From: JBMNIZ01 sp050951405
Lineage (GTDB): Bacteria; Bacillota; DULZ01
Length of the DNA stretch: 64,000 nt
Direction: 5' to 3'
Assembly: GCA_050951405.1 (NCBI GenBank)
Contig: JBMNIZ010000004.1
Location: 5,254-69,253, forward strand
The notes beneath the pieces are model-generated. The model saw only the letters and a program-made list of their open reading frames with translations, did no database searches and was not told where the DNA came from. Shown piece after piece: positions 45,293 through 55,646 of the stretch (position 1 is the stretch's first letter; every line of letters begins with the position of its first letter). A program made the translations under genes and the position numbers.

Positions 45293-47632
45293 TTATTCTT
45301 CCCTAAGAAATTTTTCCACCCTTATTCTTTCTCCATCGGAAAAAACCGTAACTGCTCCGTCCCGGTCCGTTCGATAGAGAGGGGTATTGGTTTCCTCCCA
45401 GTAACTGATGACCTCTGGCGCCGGGTGACCAAAACTGTTGCGGCCAACGGAAACTACCACCGCTTCCGGCTGAAGCAAATCCAGAAATGGAACATAAAAA
45501 CCGGTCCTGCTCCCATGATGGGGGAATTTAAAAACCGTAACCTGCCGGACGAGATCTTTGTCCACTAAATATTCAAGAGCTTCTTCTTCCAGATCCCCGG
45601 CGAAAAGGAATTCCGTGGTACCATAGATCAGTCTTATTGCCAGGGAATGGTTATTATCCGGGGAACTGGTAAAAACCGGGTTTTCATCCGGCGGGTTGAG
45701 TATTTCCATGACCAAACCATCTTCCAGGCGCAGCAAATCCCCTGCCTTGACTTCTACCAGCCGGCAGCCCTTTTTCTCCGCCAGGGGCAAGAATGTTTCA
45801 TAACCCTCAGCAAATAACCCCGGAGGAGGAAGGATGACCGCCCTCACAGGCAAATGAAGTAACACATCCTCCAGGCCTTGCAGGTGATCCAGATCCGGAT
45901 GGCTGCTGATAAGAAAATCCACCCGGTAAATGCCCCGTCTCTGTAAATAGGGTATGATCCTATCCCTGCCCACCCGAAAATTCCCCTCTCCCAGGTGACT
46001 ACCTCCCCCGTCTAAAAGACAGGTGCGTCCTCGGGGAGTCCTGATCAAGATGGCATCTCCCTGTCCCACATCCAAAAAAACCACTTCCAAAGGTTTAGGG
46101 GAAAACTGCTGCCAGCCCAGAAAGAGAAAGACGAGAAGAAGAATTAGTGCCATACCTCGTCGCCCCAGATGGGGATATTTCTCTCTCCAAGCCTGGTTCA
46201 ACTGCCACTCCCGCAAAAAAACGGTTACGAGATAATAAAAAAGAATCAAGCCCAGGGAAGGGGTAGCCACCATCAGAGAACTACCCGGCCACTTACTTAC
46301 AGGTGACAGCACCGTCAGCATGAAGTCCAGCACCGCTCCTAGAGAGGCCAGAAGCCAAATGGACAGAAAAGGCAGCGCCCAGAGAAAGATCAGGGAAAAA
46401 AGCCCTCCTATTACCACCAAGCCGGCCAGGGGGACAACCAGCACATTGACGAGGACACCAATGATGGATACAAGATTGAAATATAAGGCCGTCAGAGGTA
46501 AAGCCGCTATCTGAGCTGCCAGAGGAACAATGAGCGCAGGCCGCCAAGAGGGAAGACCCGACAAGCATTTTTCCAGCAGAGGGTAATAGTAGACCAAACC
46601 CCAGGTAGTGAGGAAGGAAAGCTGGAAACCGCTTTGAAACAGATAATGGGGATTAAATAAAAGCAGAATCAAAGCTGCGGCAGCTAAAGCCGTATAAAAA
46701 TCCCTTTCCCTCCCCACCAGATGGCCCAAAAGAACCATGGTGGCCATCAAAGAAGCCCGCAAAACCGAAGGCGAAAATCCTGTCAGCGCAGAATAAAAAA
46801 CAAGAAGAAACAATGTGAGGAAAAAACCGCTGCGCAGCCGGAGATGGAACAAGCGGCGGCAGGCTTCTATTGCCGCCACCAGAAACCCCACATGTAAACC
46901 CGATACAGCCATAAGATGGATAATTCCCAGGGAAAGGAAGGTTTCTTTGACTTCCTTTTCCAGAGCGGACTTATCTCCAAAAACCAAAGCACGCGCCACG
47001 GCCGCTGTTCTGGGGGACATGGCCTCCACAAACGCTCCTTCCGCCTTTTCCCTCACCCGGAAAACCGCCGCCAGAGGGTGTCTATCGGAACCCTTTTCCA
47101 GGAGTACCAGCTGCCGAGGAAAGACAGCCTGCCCCAGGATGCCTTGCTGCCTGAGATATGCCCGATAATCAAATTCTCCGGGATTGCGAGCAGTGGGAGG
47201 CGGTGAAATTTTTCCTCGGACAAGGAGTTTATCACCATAACCGTAAGCAAAGGACCCTTCCCCTTCCTCTAAGAGCAATTGGATTCTGGCGCCACTTTCC
47301 AGCAAAAGCTCATAGAGCAAATTATTGCCGCTTTTGACCGGTCCTTTCCGGACTAAAGCTCTCATCTCCCTTTCCAGATCCCAGTCCATTCCTTGAATCC
47401 GGCTGGCAAGCAACTCCTCCTGCCAACCATAGCGAAAAGCACCCAAGACAGCAAAAGCCGCAATTAAAAACCAAACAGACATGGGCTTGTTTCTCTGGAA
47501 AGCCAGGAACCAGCCCAGGAGCAAGCAGAGTATTATAACCAGAAGCAGGGGCAAGGGGAGAGAAAAATATAGGCCGGCCAATATTCCGGCTATATAACTT
47601 AAACAGATCCAAACTATTGCCCTTGGCTTCAT
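45293..47632 (-). CDS. comEC: DNA uptake channel protein ComEC/Rec2
   Basis: 779 residues in the three-domain form: DUF4131/OB-like N-terminus with membrane helices, the competence channel (ARALVFGDKSALEKEVKETFLSLGIIHLMAVSGLHVGFL), and a C-terminal metallo-beta-lactamase domain (VVFLDVGQGDAILIRTPRG; SSHPDLDHLQG; FKFPHHGSR). Intact. Paired with comEA 10 bases upstream; natural transformation is possible but unproved in this organism. Confidence 0.97.
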   Translation of the reverse strand: MKPRAIVWICLSYIAGILAGLYFSLPLPLLLVIILCLLLGWFLAFQRNKPMSVWFLIAAFAVLGAFRYGWQEELLASRIQGMDWDLEREMRALVRKGPVKSGNNLLYELLLESGARIQLLLEEGEGSFAYGYGDKLLVRGKISPPPTARNPGEFDYRAYLRQQGILGQAVFPRQLVLLEKGSDRHPLAAVFRVREKAEGAFVEAMSPRTAAVARALVFGDKSALEKEVKETFLSLGIIHLMAVSGLHVGFLVAAIEACRRLFHLRLRSGFFLTLFLLVFYSALTGFSPSVLRASLMATMVLLGHLVGRERDFYTALAAAALILLLFNPHYLFQSGFQLSFLTTWGLVYYYPLLEKCLSGLPSWRPALIVPLAAQIAALPLTALYFNLVSIIGVLVNVLVVPLAGLVVIGGLFSLIFLWALPFLSIWLLASLGAVLDFMLTVLSPVSKWPGSSLMVATPSLGLILFYYLVTVFLREWQLNQAWREKYPHLGRRGMALILLLVFLFLGWQQFSPKPLEVVFLDVGQGDAILIRTPRGRTCLLDGGGSHLGEGNFRVGRDRIIPYLQRRGIYRVDFLISSHPDLDHLQGLEDVLLHLPVRAVILPPPGLFAEGYETFLPLAEKKGCRLVEVKAGDLLRLEDGLVMEILNPPDENPVFTSSPDNNHSLAIRLIYGTTEFLFAGDLEEEALEYLVDKDLVRQVTVFKFPHHGSRTGFYVPFLDLLQPEAVVVSVGRNSFGHPAPEVISYWEETNTPLYRTDRDGAVTVFSDGERIRVEKFLREE

Positions 47633-47642
47633 GGCTTCCCGG

Positions 47643-48239
47643 TCAATAGCTAATATGGGATTCCAGGTCCTTGAATTTTTTCTCGCCGATACCGGATACC
47701 TTTTTCAAGCCTTCTAGAGAAGTAAAAGGCCCGTGTTCTTCCCGGTAAGCAACGATACGATCGGCCAGGACAGGACCGATGCCGGGCAGCTTGCTTAATT
47801 CAGCGGCCCCCGCCGTATTGATATTCACCTTTCCCCCTTCTCCCCGGCCGGAAAAATCCGCTCCCGGTCCCGCCTGTAACTCTTCCCCAATCCGAGGGAC
47901 ATAGATTTTTTGCTCATCCCGCAAGGAGGAAGCCAGGTTCAATGCATCCAGGTCCGCCTCCGCCAATGGAACGGCTTTTCTCACTGCATCTTCTACCCGT
48001 GGCTTCCCCCGGAAGCTGTAAACCCCGGGATGCTGCACCGCTCCCGCCACATGGATAGTTATTTCCCTTTCCGGCTCCACCGGCACTGCCACGGGATTAA
48101 CTTCTTCTTTTCGCTCAATAATGACCGGTTCCGGCAACTGCTGTTTCATACGCCAACCGCCATAGACTACGCCACCGCCGAAAGTGAAGGCCAAAAGAAC
48201 TATGGCCAACACAATTTGAGACTGCCGGGAAATTTCCAT
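47643..48239 (-). CDS. comEA: DNA receptor ComEA
   Basis: 198 residues. N-terminal membrane anchor (IVLAIVLLAFTFGGGVVYGGW), an SLBB domain (TIHVAGAVQHPGVYSF), then paired helix-hairpin-helix motifs (VNINTAGAAELSKLPGIGPVLADRI and LKKVSGIGEKKFKDL) that bind double-stranded DNA. Start ATG 48239. Confidence 0.96.
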   Translation of the reverse strand: MEISRQSQIVLAIVLLAFTFGGGVVYGGWRMKQQLPEPVIIERKEEVNPVAVPVEPEREITIHVAGAVQHPGVYSFRGKPRVEDAVRKAVPLAEADLDALNLASSLRDEQKIYVPRIGEELQAGPGADFSGRGEGGKVNINTAGAAELSKLPGIGPVLADRIVAYREEHGPFTSLEGLKKVSGIGEKKFKDLESHISY

Positions 48240-48523
48240 AAATGCGCCAACCTTCCCCTTATATTTTGTTCCAAAAGCAAAAAGAATACAAAAAAGATAG
48301 ACAATTCATAAAATTATATTTCTTCATCAGCCTAGTTTTTCCTGCCTTTTCATCTAAGGAAGGAATCCCAACCGCTGAAAATTACCCCTGCCACATTTTT
48401 ACGGTAGCAAATCCCCCTCAATCTCAATAGTATATATTAACTTAAATGGCCAAGAAATAAAGGAGGGTATTCCAACAGTCAAACAAAAAGCTTAAAAAAA
48501 CAAATTCCTTGGAAATAATTGCT
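48240..48523. other. Intergenic region between divergent comEA and a small peptide gene
   Basis: About 285 AT-rich bases without a coding frame that I can support. It must hold the promoters of comEA (minus) and the small peptide (plus), but I could not assign convincing -35/-10 pairs. Confidence 0.5.
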
Positions 48524-48541
48524 AAAAGGAGGGAAACCGGA

Positions 48542-48625
48542 ATGGCCGATGGATTCTGGAAGAGCAACCTGGCTTTTGCCATATTTCTCATACTTATCTT
48601 ACTCGTCTTTTCCTTGGATTGGTAG
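48542..48625 (+). CDS. 27-residue single-helix membrane peptide
   Basis: ATG 48542 lies nine bases after AAAAGGAGGG. The peptide is MADGFWKSNL, then a hydrophobic helix AFAIFLILILLVFS, ending LDW. Layout resembles tiny sporulation-associated membrane peptides of Clostridia, but I cannot name a family. A strong hairpin follows the stop by 16 bases. Too short for most gene callers. Confidence 0.6.
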   Translation: MADGFWKSNLAFAIFLILILLVFSLDW

Positions 48626-48640
48626 GAGTAAAAGATAATC

Positions 48641-48676
48641 AAAAAGGCGGCTGTTTGGATGACAGCCGCCTTCCTT
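48641..48676. terminator. Bidirectional terminator between leuS and the small peptide gene
   Basis: AAGGCGGCTGT / ACAGCCGCCTT (11-base perfect stem) with TTTTTGATT on the minus strand and CCTTATTT on the plus strand. It serves leuS best. Confidence 0.85.
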
Positions 48677-48681
48677 ATTTA

Positions 48682-51162
48682 TTACTTGACCACCAGATTA
48701 ACCAACTTGTTTGGAACAATAACCAGCTTGACCACTTCTTTATTTGCCAACTGGCTGAGCACCTTTGGTTCTTCCAAAACCCGGCGCTTCAATTCCTCAT
48801 CACTTAAATCCTTGGCCACGGTCAGGCGGTCTCTGACCTTGCCATTGACCTGGATCACTACGGTTACTTCTTCCCTCTCCAATGCCTCGGCGCTATAGCT
48901 GGGCCAACTCTCTTGGTGAACGCTTTTTTGATGACCCAAGGTCTCCCAGAGCTCCTCTGCGACATGAGGAGCGAAGGGTGCCATGAGTAGGACCATTTTT
49001 TCCAGACCGCTTTTCACTAAAGCCAAATTCTGATCCTTGATGGATGTCTTATCACGGTAGTGATAGAAGTTGTTGACCAGCTCCATAATAGCGCTGATAG
49101 CCGTATTGAAATTAAAGCGCAACTGGATGTCTTCGGTCACCTTTTTCACCGTTCCATGGATGACTCGGCGCAATTCTCGCTCCGAATCAGAAAAGGCCTG
49201 GTCCTGGGGCTGCACATTCGTTAGGAGGTCATGATAACTATAGACTAAACGCCAAACCCGATTCAGAAAGCGAAAACAACCCTCCACACCCTGATCGCTC
49301 CATTCCAAGTCTCTTTCCGGCGGTGCAGCAAAGAGAATAAAAAGGCGGGCAGTGTCGGCTCCGTAGCGGCTGATAATATCCTCCGGGCTCACCACATTTC
49401 CCTTGGATTTGGACATCTTGCCGCCGTCCTTTAAAACCATACCTTGCGTAAGTAAATTTTGAAAGGGTTCGTCATGGGAAACCAAGCCGAGATCAAAAAG
49501 CACTTTCATGAAGAAACGGGCATACATTAAATGAAGGATGGCATGTTCCACCCCGCCAATATACTGGTCCACGTTCATCCAGTAATCGGCCTTGGACTTA
49601 TCGAAACATTCCCGATCATTTTTGGCGTCACAATAGCGCAAGAAATACCAGGACGAATCAACAAAAGTATCCATGGTATCTGTTTCCCGGCTTGCCTTCC
49701 TCCCACAACAAGGACATTTGCACTGCAAAAATTCCCGATGGTTCTTCAAAGGAGACTCCCCGCTGGGTTTAAAAGCAACATCTAAAGGAAGGAGAACAGG
49801 AAGATCCTCCTCCGGCACCGGAACGATGCCGCAATGATCGCAGTAAATCATGGGTATAGGGGTTCCCCAGTACCTCTGACGAGAGATCAACCAATCCCGC
49901 AGGCGATACTGAACCTGTGGACGGCCAATACCCTTGCTTTCCACATATTCAATGATTTTCGCCTGGCCGGTACGGTTATCCAGACCATTGAAAGGACCGG
50001 AGTTAACCATGAGCCCATCTTCCGGCCGGGCTTCCTCCAGGTCTTCTCCTTCCCAGGATGCACCTTCCGGGCGAATAACCACCCTGACGGGCAATCCATA
50101 CTTCCTGGCAAATTCAAAGTCTCTTTGATCATGGGCCGGCACTCCCATGACCACCCCAGTACCATATTCCATTAAAACATAATTGGCCACCCAGATAGGT
50201 ATCTTTTCCTGGTTTAAAGGATTTACGGCATGAGCCCCGGTAAAAACGCCCTCTTTCTCCATCTCGGCAGAAAGGCGATCCATCCGGGACATCTTCTTCA
50301 CCCTTTGGATAAAAGCATTGACATCTTTCTCCCGAGCCGTCCCTTCAACCAATTCTTTCACCAGAGGGTGCTCGGGGGCCAGGACCATATAAGTAACCCC
50401 AAAAATCGTATCCGGTCTTGTGGTAAACACCGGCAATTCATGGCCGAATTCCGTACGAAAAACTATCTCCGCTCCTTCGCTCTTGCCAATCCAGTTCTGC
50501 TGCATTATTTTTACTTTTTCCGGCCAACCGGGAAGTTTATCCAGATCCTCGAGCAACCTTTCCGCATAGTCGGTGATCTTGAAAAACCACTGTTCCAGAT
50601 CCTTTTCCTCCACGGCCGTATCGCAACGTTCACAGGCACCGTTTATCACCTGTTCATTAGCCAGAACCGTAACACAAGAAGGGCACCAGTTCACGGCAGA
50701 TTTCTTTCGATAAACTAGTCCTTTCTCGTAAAACTTCAGGAAAAGCCATTGGGTCCACTTATAATAATCTGAATGGCAGGTAGCAACTTCTCTTTCCCAG
50801 TCGTAACTGAAACCCATAGACTGGAGCTGCTCTTTCATCTTGGCAATATTGTCTTCCGTCCATTTGCTGGGATGAATGTTCCCATGTTTAATGGCCGCAT
50901 TTTCCGCCGGCAGCCCAAAGGCATCCCAGCCCATCGGATGGATGACATTATATCCCTGCATGGACTTGAAACGAGATAAAACATCTCCAATAGAATAGTT
51001 CCGCACATGACCCATATGTAGATTACCGGAAGGATAAGGAAACATCTCCAAGACATAATACTTTTCCTTGTTCTTATCTTCCGTTACACGGTACATCCTC
51101 TTTTCTTCCCATTTTCTCTGCCACTTGGGTTCAATTGCGGAAAAATCATATTTTTCCTGCAT
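48682..51162 (-). CDS. leuS: Leucyl-tRNA synthetase
   Basis: About 826 residues from ATG 51162 (behind AAAGGAAG). Class I signatures HMGH (49-52 in FPYPSGNLHMGHVRN) and KMSKSKGNVVSPEDI are present. The CP1 editing domain lies between them and the zinc insert CDHCGIVPVPEED...CPCC is visible. Intact. It closes the nadD-yqeK-rsfS operon; no T-box is seen before it. Confidence 0.98.
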   Translation of the reverse strand: MQEKYDFSAIEPKWQRKWEEKRMYRVTEDKNKEKYYVLEMFPYPSGNLHMGHVRNYSIGDVLSRFKSMQGYNVIHPMGWDAFGLPAENAAIKHGNIHPSKWTEDNIAKMKEQLQSMGFSYDWEREVATCHSDYYKWTQWLFLKFYEKGLVYRKKSAVNWCPSCVTVLANEQVINGACERCDTAVEEKDLEQWFFKITDYAERLLEDLDKLPGWPEKVKIMQQNWIGKSEGAEIVFRTEFGHELPVFTTRPDTIFGVTYMVLAPEHPLVKELVEGTAREKDVNAFIQRVKKMSRMDRLSAEMEKEGVFTGAHAVNPLNQEKIPIWVANYVLMEYGTGVVMGVPAHDQRDFEFARKYGLPVRVVIRPEGASWEGEDLEEARPEDGLMVNSGPFNGLDNRTGQAKIIEYVESKGIGRPQVQYRLRDWLISRQRYWGTPIPMIYCDHCGIVPVPEEDLPVLLPLDVAFKPSGESPLKNHREFLQCKCPCCGRKASRETDTMDTFVDSSWYFLRYCDAKNDRECFDKSKADYWMNVDQYIGGVEHAILHLMYARFFMKVLFDLGLVSHDEPFQNLLTQGMVLKDGGKMSKSKGNVVSPEDIISRYGADTARLFILFAAPPERDLEWSDQGVEGCFRFLNRVWRLVYSYHDLLTNVQPQDQAFSDSERELRRVIHGTVKKVTEDIQLRFNFNTAISAIMELVNNFYHYRDKTSIKDQNLALVKSGLEKMVLLMAPFAPHVAEELWETLGHQKSVHQESWPSYSAEALEREEVTVVIQVNGKVRDRLTVAKDLSDEELKRRVLEEPKVLSQLANKEVVKLVIVPNKLVNLVVK

Positions 51163-51237
51163 AACTTCACTTCCTTTAGTATTACTGTTTCCCAATCGGC
51201 GTCCCTATAAACCTATAAGGAAAAAGGGCCTGTCCGT

Positions 51238-51600
51238 CTAATCACCATCCAGGAAATCATATCCTTTGATTCTCCTGGCATCACCCCAGAGGCGCTCCAA
51301 GCTATAAAAAGCACGTTCTTCTTCCCGGAAAAGATGGACCACCACATCTCCAAAATCCAACAATATCCAGCGGGCTTCTTGAAATCCTTCTCTGCGCAAA
51401 AGGGCTACGCCTAGATCCCGCAATCTTTCTTCCACATGGGTGGCCAGGGACTGTAAATGAATAGTAGAATTGCCCGTGGCAATAACAAAGTAATCAGCAA
51501 TCAGGCTAATGCCCAGCAATTCCAAGATAACGATCTCCTGCCCTTTTTTTTCACTAATAGCTCCTGCCGCCTGCAAAGCAATTTCCTTGGTATTAGGCAA
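51238..51600 (-). CDS. rsfS: Ribosome silencing factor RsfS
   Basis: 120 residues. It binds uL14 and blocks subunit joining in starved cells. Family sequence VILELLGISLIADYFVIATGNS and WILLDFGDVVVHLFREEERAFYSLERLW. It follows yqeK and precedes leuS. Confidence 0.96.
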   Translation of the reverse strand: MPNTKEIALQAAGAISEKKGQEIVILELLGISLIADYFVIATGNSTIHLQSLATHVEERLRDLGVALLRREGFQEARWILLDFGDVVVHLFREEERAFYSLERLWGDARRIKGYDFLDGD

Positions 51601-51630
51601 AACTATACCCTCTCCTCATTTTGTTATCTT

Positions 51631-52199
51631 TTATTGACATCTGCTGAAAAGCAAATCATTGCGAGCTTCTATCATCACTGGGTGAATCGGAACCCTGCGG
51701 CCTAGTAAATGCCTGATCGTCTGATCATAAGCCTCCAGCAAAGCCAGATCCAGATCCTTTTTGACCAGGCAGCGCAATTCTTCCACCCCGATAAATTTCC
51801 GGCCCGGTTCGATTAAATCTGCCAGAAAAATAATCTTGTCCAAGGGACTCATCCCCGGACAGCCCAGGGTATGCCGGGAAATGGCCTGAAGCACTTCCTC
51901 GTCCTGCAAATTCATTTTCTTCCAAATCAAACAGGCTCCTACCGGGCCATGGAGAAGCTGGGGGAATGCTTCCAGAATTGGATCCAGGCGAAGCTGATAA
52001 TGGGCTGCCCATCGCAAGAGCTCACTGTCATCCAGATTCTTGGCATAATCATGTAGAAGTCCGGCCAAATAAGCCTTATCTTCCCCTACGCCATACTGGC
52101 GGGCCAGGCTCCGGCCAAAGACGCCACCCGGAGTGAATGACGGAATCGCTTAGGTGTCAGCCTTTTGCGTAACACTGCCACTATACAAGCTCTGTCCAC
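51631..52199 (-). CDS. yqeK: HD-domain Ap4A hydrolase YqeK (one frameshift)
   Basis: Symmetrical diadenosine tetraphosphatase family. The N-terminus reads LRKRLTPKRFRHSLRVAS, then the frame breaks near 52113; adding one C gives LARSLARQYGVGEDKAYLAGLLHDYAK with the HD motif. The rest (HGPVGACLIWKK, HTLGCPGMSPLDKIIFLADLIEPGR) is intact. I propose GTG 52199 as start; this is uncertain. Confidence 0.88.
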
Positions 52200-52271
52200 T
52201 TGTCCACCTGCAGAGATTCCCCTCTTTTTATTGGATACCACCGGAGTATTACTCCCTTTCCAGTTTCATTT

Positions 52272-52900
52272 TCATTTTGGCACATAGAGCCCCTTTTTGT
52301 AAATATAATGTTCCACAGACTCAGGCAGCAGGTATTTGATCGGACGTCCTTCAGCCACCCGACGGCGAATATCCGTAGAGGAGATAGCCAAAGCGGGAAC
52401 TTCTAAAAAATGAAGACGTTCTCTTAATTTCGCAATCCGGTTCAGGCGCTTGTCCGATTTGGCCAGATCAAAGCCCGGTCTGGTAGCGGCGATAAATCGG
52501 CACATGCCTGCCAGCCGGTCCACATTCTTCCAGGTTAATATCTCCAAAATGGCATCAGCCCCGGTAATGAAAAAAATCTCCACCTTATCCCCTAAAAGCT
52601 GACGAAAAGCCGTAACCGTGTCAATGGCATAGGAATACCCGGGCCGGTCAATCTCTATTCTGGAAACCTGGAAATGGTAATTGCTGGCCACGGCCAAAAT
52701 GCTCATGAGGTAACGATCCTCAGCGGCAGTCACTTCATATTCCTTTTTATGGGGTGGTCGACCGGATGGAACAAAAACCACCAAATCCAGATCATAACAG
52801 GCCCTTGCCCTTCCGCCGTTACCAGATGCCCGTAATGAATGGGATCGAAAGTTCCGCCCATAATCGCCACCCGGCGGAGTTCATGGGGGCCCACCATCAT
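52272..52900 (-). CDS. nadD: Nicotinate-nucleotide adenylyltransferase NadD (one frameshift)
   Basis: NAD biosynthesis: NaMN + ATP to NaAD. N-terminal motif MGGTFDPIHYGHL and C-terminal ISSTDIRRRVAEGRPIKYLLP are present. The frame is lost near 52808 after TAEG; one extra G restores ARACYDLDLVVFVPSGRPPHK. An ATG pair at 52895-52900 is the likely start; the ribosome site is weak. Confidence 0.93.
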
Positions 52901-52962
52901 TAATTCTTTTTGCAGTTTTTCTGAAATCATTTCCACCCTCGTATTTCCCAGATCTTGCCCAC

Positions 52963-52991
52963 ATTTTAGCAAATAAACCCCTTGCCTGCAA
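52963..52991 (-). promoter_or_regulatory. Promoter of nadD-yqeK-rsfS-leuS
   Basis: -35 TTGCAG (52986-52991), 17-base spacer ending TTGC, -10 TAAAAT (52963-52968), an extended -10. Confidence 0.6.
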
Positions 52992-53026
52992 AGACCTGCA
53001 TCTTTATCCCTATACTTGCAAAAAGC

Positions 53027-53064
53027 TTTTCGGGGGATACCCGCCAGCAGGTATCCCCCGAAAA
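53027..53064 (-). terminator. Strong terminator after proA
   Basis: 15-base perfect stem TTTTCGGGGGATACC / GGTATCCCCCGAAAA with an 8-base loop, then GCTTTTTGC on the minus strand. It separates proBA from nadD. Confidence 0.85.
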
Positions 53065-53169
53065 TTTGAGCCAGCACCAACATGCGGGCTTGCTTTAATA
53101 TTCACCAGAAAAGGAAATGTTCCTGCTTACCTAGCAAATATTTTTCTAGCCGGCATCGACAGAAGAAAT

Positions 53170-54423
53170 CTACTCCCTGATTTGCCCATCTCCATAGATG
53201 ATATATTTAGTGGTGGTCAATTCCCTTAAGCCCATGGGACCTCTAGCATGAAGCTTTTGGGTACTAATCCCGATCTCGGCTCCCAAACCGAACTCAAATC
53301 CATCGGTAAAGCGGGTAGAGGCATTCACATAAACAGCCGCGGCATCAACCCTCTGCAGGAAATCCCGTGCTCTACTATAATCCTGGGTAATGATAGCTTC
53401 CGAATGATTAGTACCAAAAGTGTTAATATGTTCGATGGCTTCCTCATAATCCTCGACTACCTTAATCGCCAGGATAAGATCCAGGTATTCCGTCTCCCAA
53501 TCGGACTCCTGGGCCGGGACTGCTCCGGCTAAAATGCGACAGGTCTCCGCACAACCCCGAACTTCTACCCCTTCCGCCAACAACTTTTCCGCCAGCTTCG
53601 GTAAAAAGCTTTCAGCAATTTCTTTATGGACCAGCAAGGTTTCCACCGCATTACAAACTCCCGGCCTCTGGCACTTGGCATTGACTACAATAGGCACCGC
53701 TTTGACCAAATCTGCCGCAGCGTCCACATAAATATGACAGTTTCCTACCCCTGTTTCAATTACAGGTACTGTTGCATTTTCCACTACAGTGCGAATTAAA
53801 CCTGCTCCGCCCCGGGGAATGAGCACATCCAGATATTGATTCATTCTAATCATCACATTGACCGCTTCTCGGTCGGTGGTTTCGATCAACTGAACGGCTC
53901 CTTCAGGCAGCCCTTGCTCCTGGCAGGCATCTCCAATAATCCCGGCAATGGCCCGGTTGGAATTAAATGCCTCCGAGCCTCCGCGCAACAGAATAGCATT
54001 GCCGGTTTTCAGGCAAAGCCCTGCCGCGTCTGCAGTCACATTGGGCCTAGCCTCATAGATAATTCCCACTACCCCCAGAGGAACCCTCACCTTCCCTACC
54101 TGGATCCCGCTGGGCCGTGTCCACATTTCTGTTACTTCCCCCACCGGATCCGGCAAAGCCGCCAAAGCCCTTAAACCCCCGGCCATATCTTTGATCCTTT
54201 TTTCCGTGAGAAGCAACCTGTCCAAAAGGGCTTTGGACAAGCCTTTTTCCCGGCCGGATGCCAAGTCTTGTTCATTAGCAGCCAGGATCCGGTCCTGCTT
54301 GGTCTCCAGACTGTCTGCTATGGCCAGCAGAACTTGGTTTTTCTTGTCTGAGGAAAGATTGGCCAGTACCCGGGCTGCCCGGCGGGCCTTCTTCCCCTGG
54401 GCATAAATCAACTCTTGCAGCAC
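53170..54423 (-). CDS. proA: Gamma-glutamyl phosphate reductase
   Basis: Second step of proline synthesis, NADPH reduction of gamma-glutamyl phosphate to the semialdehyde. 417 residues. YEARPNVTADAAGLCLKTGNA, the catalytic Cys in VNAKCQRPGVCNAVET, and GLGAEIGISTQKLHARGPMGLREL are typical. Intact; 49 bases downstream of proB. Confidence 0.98.
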   Translation of the reverse strand: MLQELIYAQGKKARRAARVLANLSSDKKNQVLLAIADSLETKQDRILAANEQDLASGREKGLSKALLDRLLLTEKRIKDMAGGLRALAALPDPVGEVTEMWTRPSGIQVGKVRVPLGVVGIIYEARPNVTADAAGLCLKTGNAILLRGGSEAFNSNRAIAGIIGDACQEQGLPEGAVQLIETTDREAVNVMIRMNQYLDVLIPRGGAGLIRTVVENATVPVIETGVGNCHIYVDAAADLVKAVPIVVNAKCQRPGVCNAVETLLVHKEIAESFLPKLAEKLLAEGVEVRGCAETCRILAGAVPAQESDWETEYLDLILAIKVVEDYEEAIEHINTFGTNHSEAIITQDYSRARDFLQRVDAAAVYVNASTRFTDGFEFGLGAEIGISTQKLHARGPMGLRELTTTKYIIYGDGQIRE

Positions 54424-54472
54424 AGTACATCCTCCTCACTTTAAAAAACAGAACTCTTCTGTCACGCCCCTC

Positions 54473-55615
54473 TTAGGAATGGATTTCCCAAAGGGCCAAG
54501 TTGTCCCGATGAATAACCTCGTCATAATCCTTATAGCCCAGGATTTTCTCAATTTCTGCCGTCTTTTTACCCTTAATTTTCTTCAAGGCCGACGACGAAT
54601 AATTAACAATGCCCCTCGCCACTTCCACCTGATCCGGTCCCACCACACTGACTACGGCTCCTGCTTCAAAATTCTCCTCCACTTCCGTTATGCCTATAGG
54701 AAGCAGGCTCTTGCCCTCTTCCACCAAAGCCCGTACCGCCCCTGCATCGATGGTCAGCCTCCCCTGCACAGCCGAGCCAAAAGCGATCCATTTTTTCTTC
54801 GCATGAAGCTTTCCTTCTTTTGGCACAAAAAGAGTGCCCAAGTCCTCACCTTGCAGGATCCGGTGAATCACATTCTCCTCCGCGCCATGAGCTATCAGCA
54901 TGGGTATACCCGAGTTGGCAGCGATCCTAGCCGCCTGGATTTTAGTACCCATACCACCGGAAGCAAGAGAAGAGCCAACCCCACCGGCCAAGGCTTCGAT
55001 TTCCGGGGTAATCTCCCTGATCACCGGAATGCGCCTGGCCTCCGGATCCTGATGGGGATTTCCCGTATAAAGTCCGTCAATATCTGACAGCAACACCAGC
55101 AAATCCGCATCCACAGAAGCGGCAACCAGGGCTGCCAGGTTATCGTTATCGCCGAAACGCAGTTCAATCTACGGCAATAGTATCATTCTCATTCACAATG
55201 GGAATAACCTCAAATTCCAGCAGTTTAAAAAAAAGTATGCCGGACATTAAGATACCTTCTCCGATCGGAAAAATCCTCGCGGGTTAATAATACCTGGGCG
55301 ACGATACGGCCGTACTCAGCAAAAAGCTTTTCATACATGTGAAGAAGCAGACCTTGACCGACGGCGGCAATAGCTTGCTTTTCCGGCAAAGTACGAGGGC
55401 GCCTGCCCAGGCCCAAACGGCCCACCCCGGCGCCCACCGCCCCAGAGGTAACCAAAACCAATTTTTTGCCCAAGTTAGCCAGGTCGGCAAGCTCTCTAAC
55501 CAGTTTTTCCATTTGCAGCACAATCCAGCTTCCCGGTCTTATGGGTCAAAGTACTGGTGCCTACCTTGACCACAATTTTCTCTACCGTCTCCAAGGATAT
55601 GGGATAACAATCCAT
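54473..55615 (-). CDS. proB: Glutamate 5-kinase ProB (three frameshifts)
   Basis: First step of proline synthesis. Begins near ATG 55615 with ETVEKIVVKVGTSTLTHKTG. The frame changes near 55522, at an eight-T run near 55230, and near 55166. Joined, it gives KLVLVTSGAVGAGVGRLGLG, FEVIPIVNENDTIAV, FGDNDNLAALVA, DADLLVLLSDIDGLYTGNP and a C-terminal PUA domain (WIAFGSAVQGRLTIDAGAV). All parts are present and in order, so sequence error is likely, but real loss (proline auxotrophy) is not excluded. Confidence 0.92.
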
Positions 55616-55646
55616 ATGACAAGTCCATCACCCTCATGATTATTCT

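Noticed and set aside
51170..51240. T-box in front of leuS
   Set aside because: Only about 75 bases separate it from rsfS and no T-box sequence is present.
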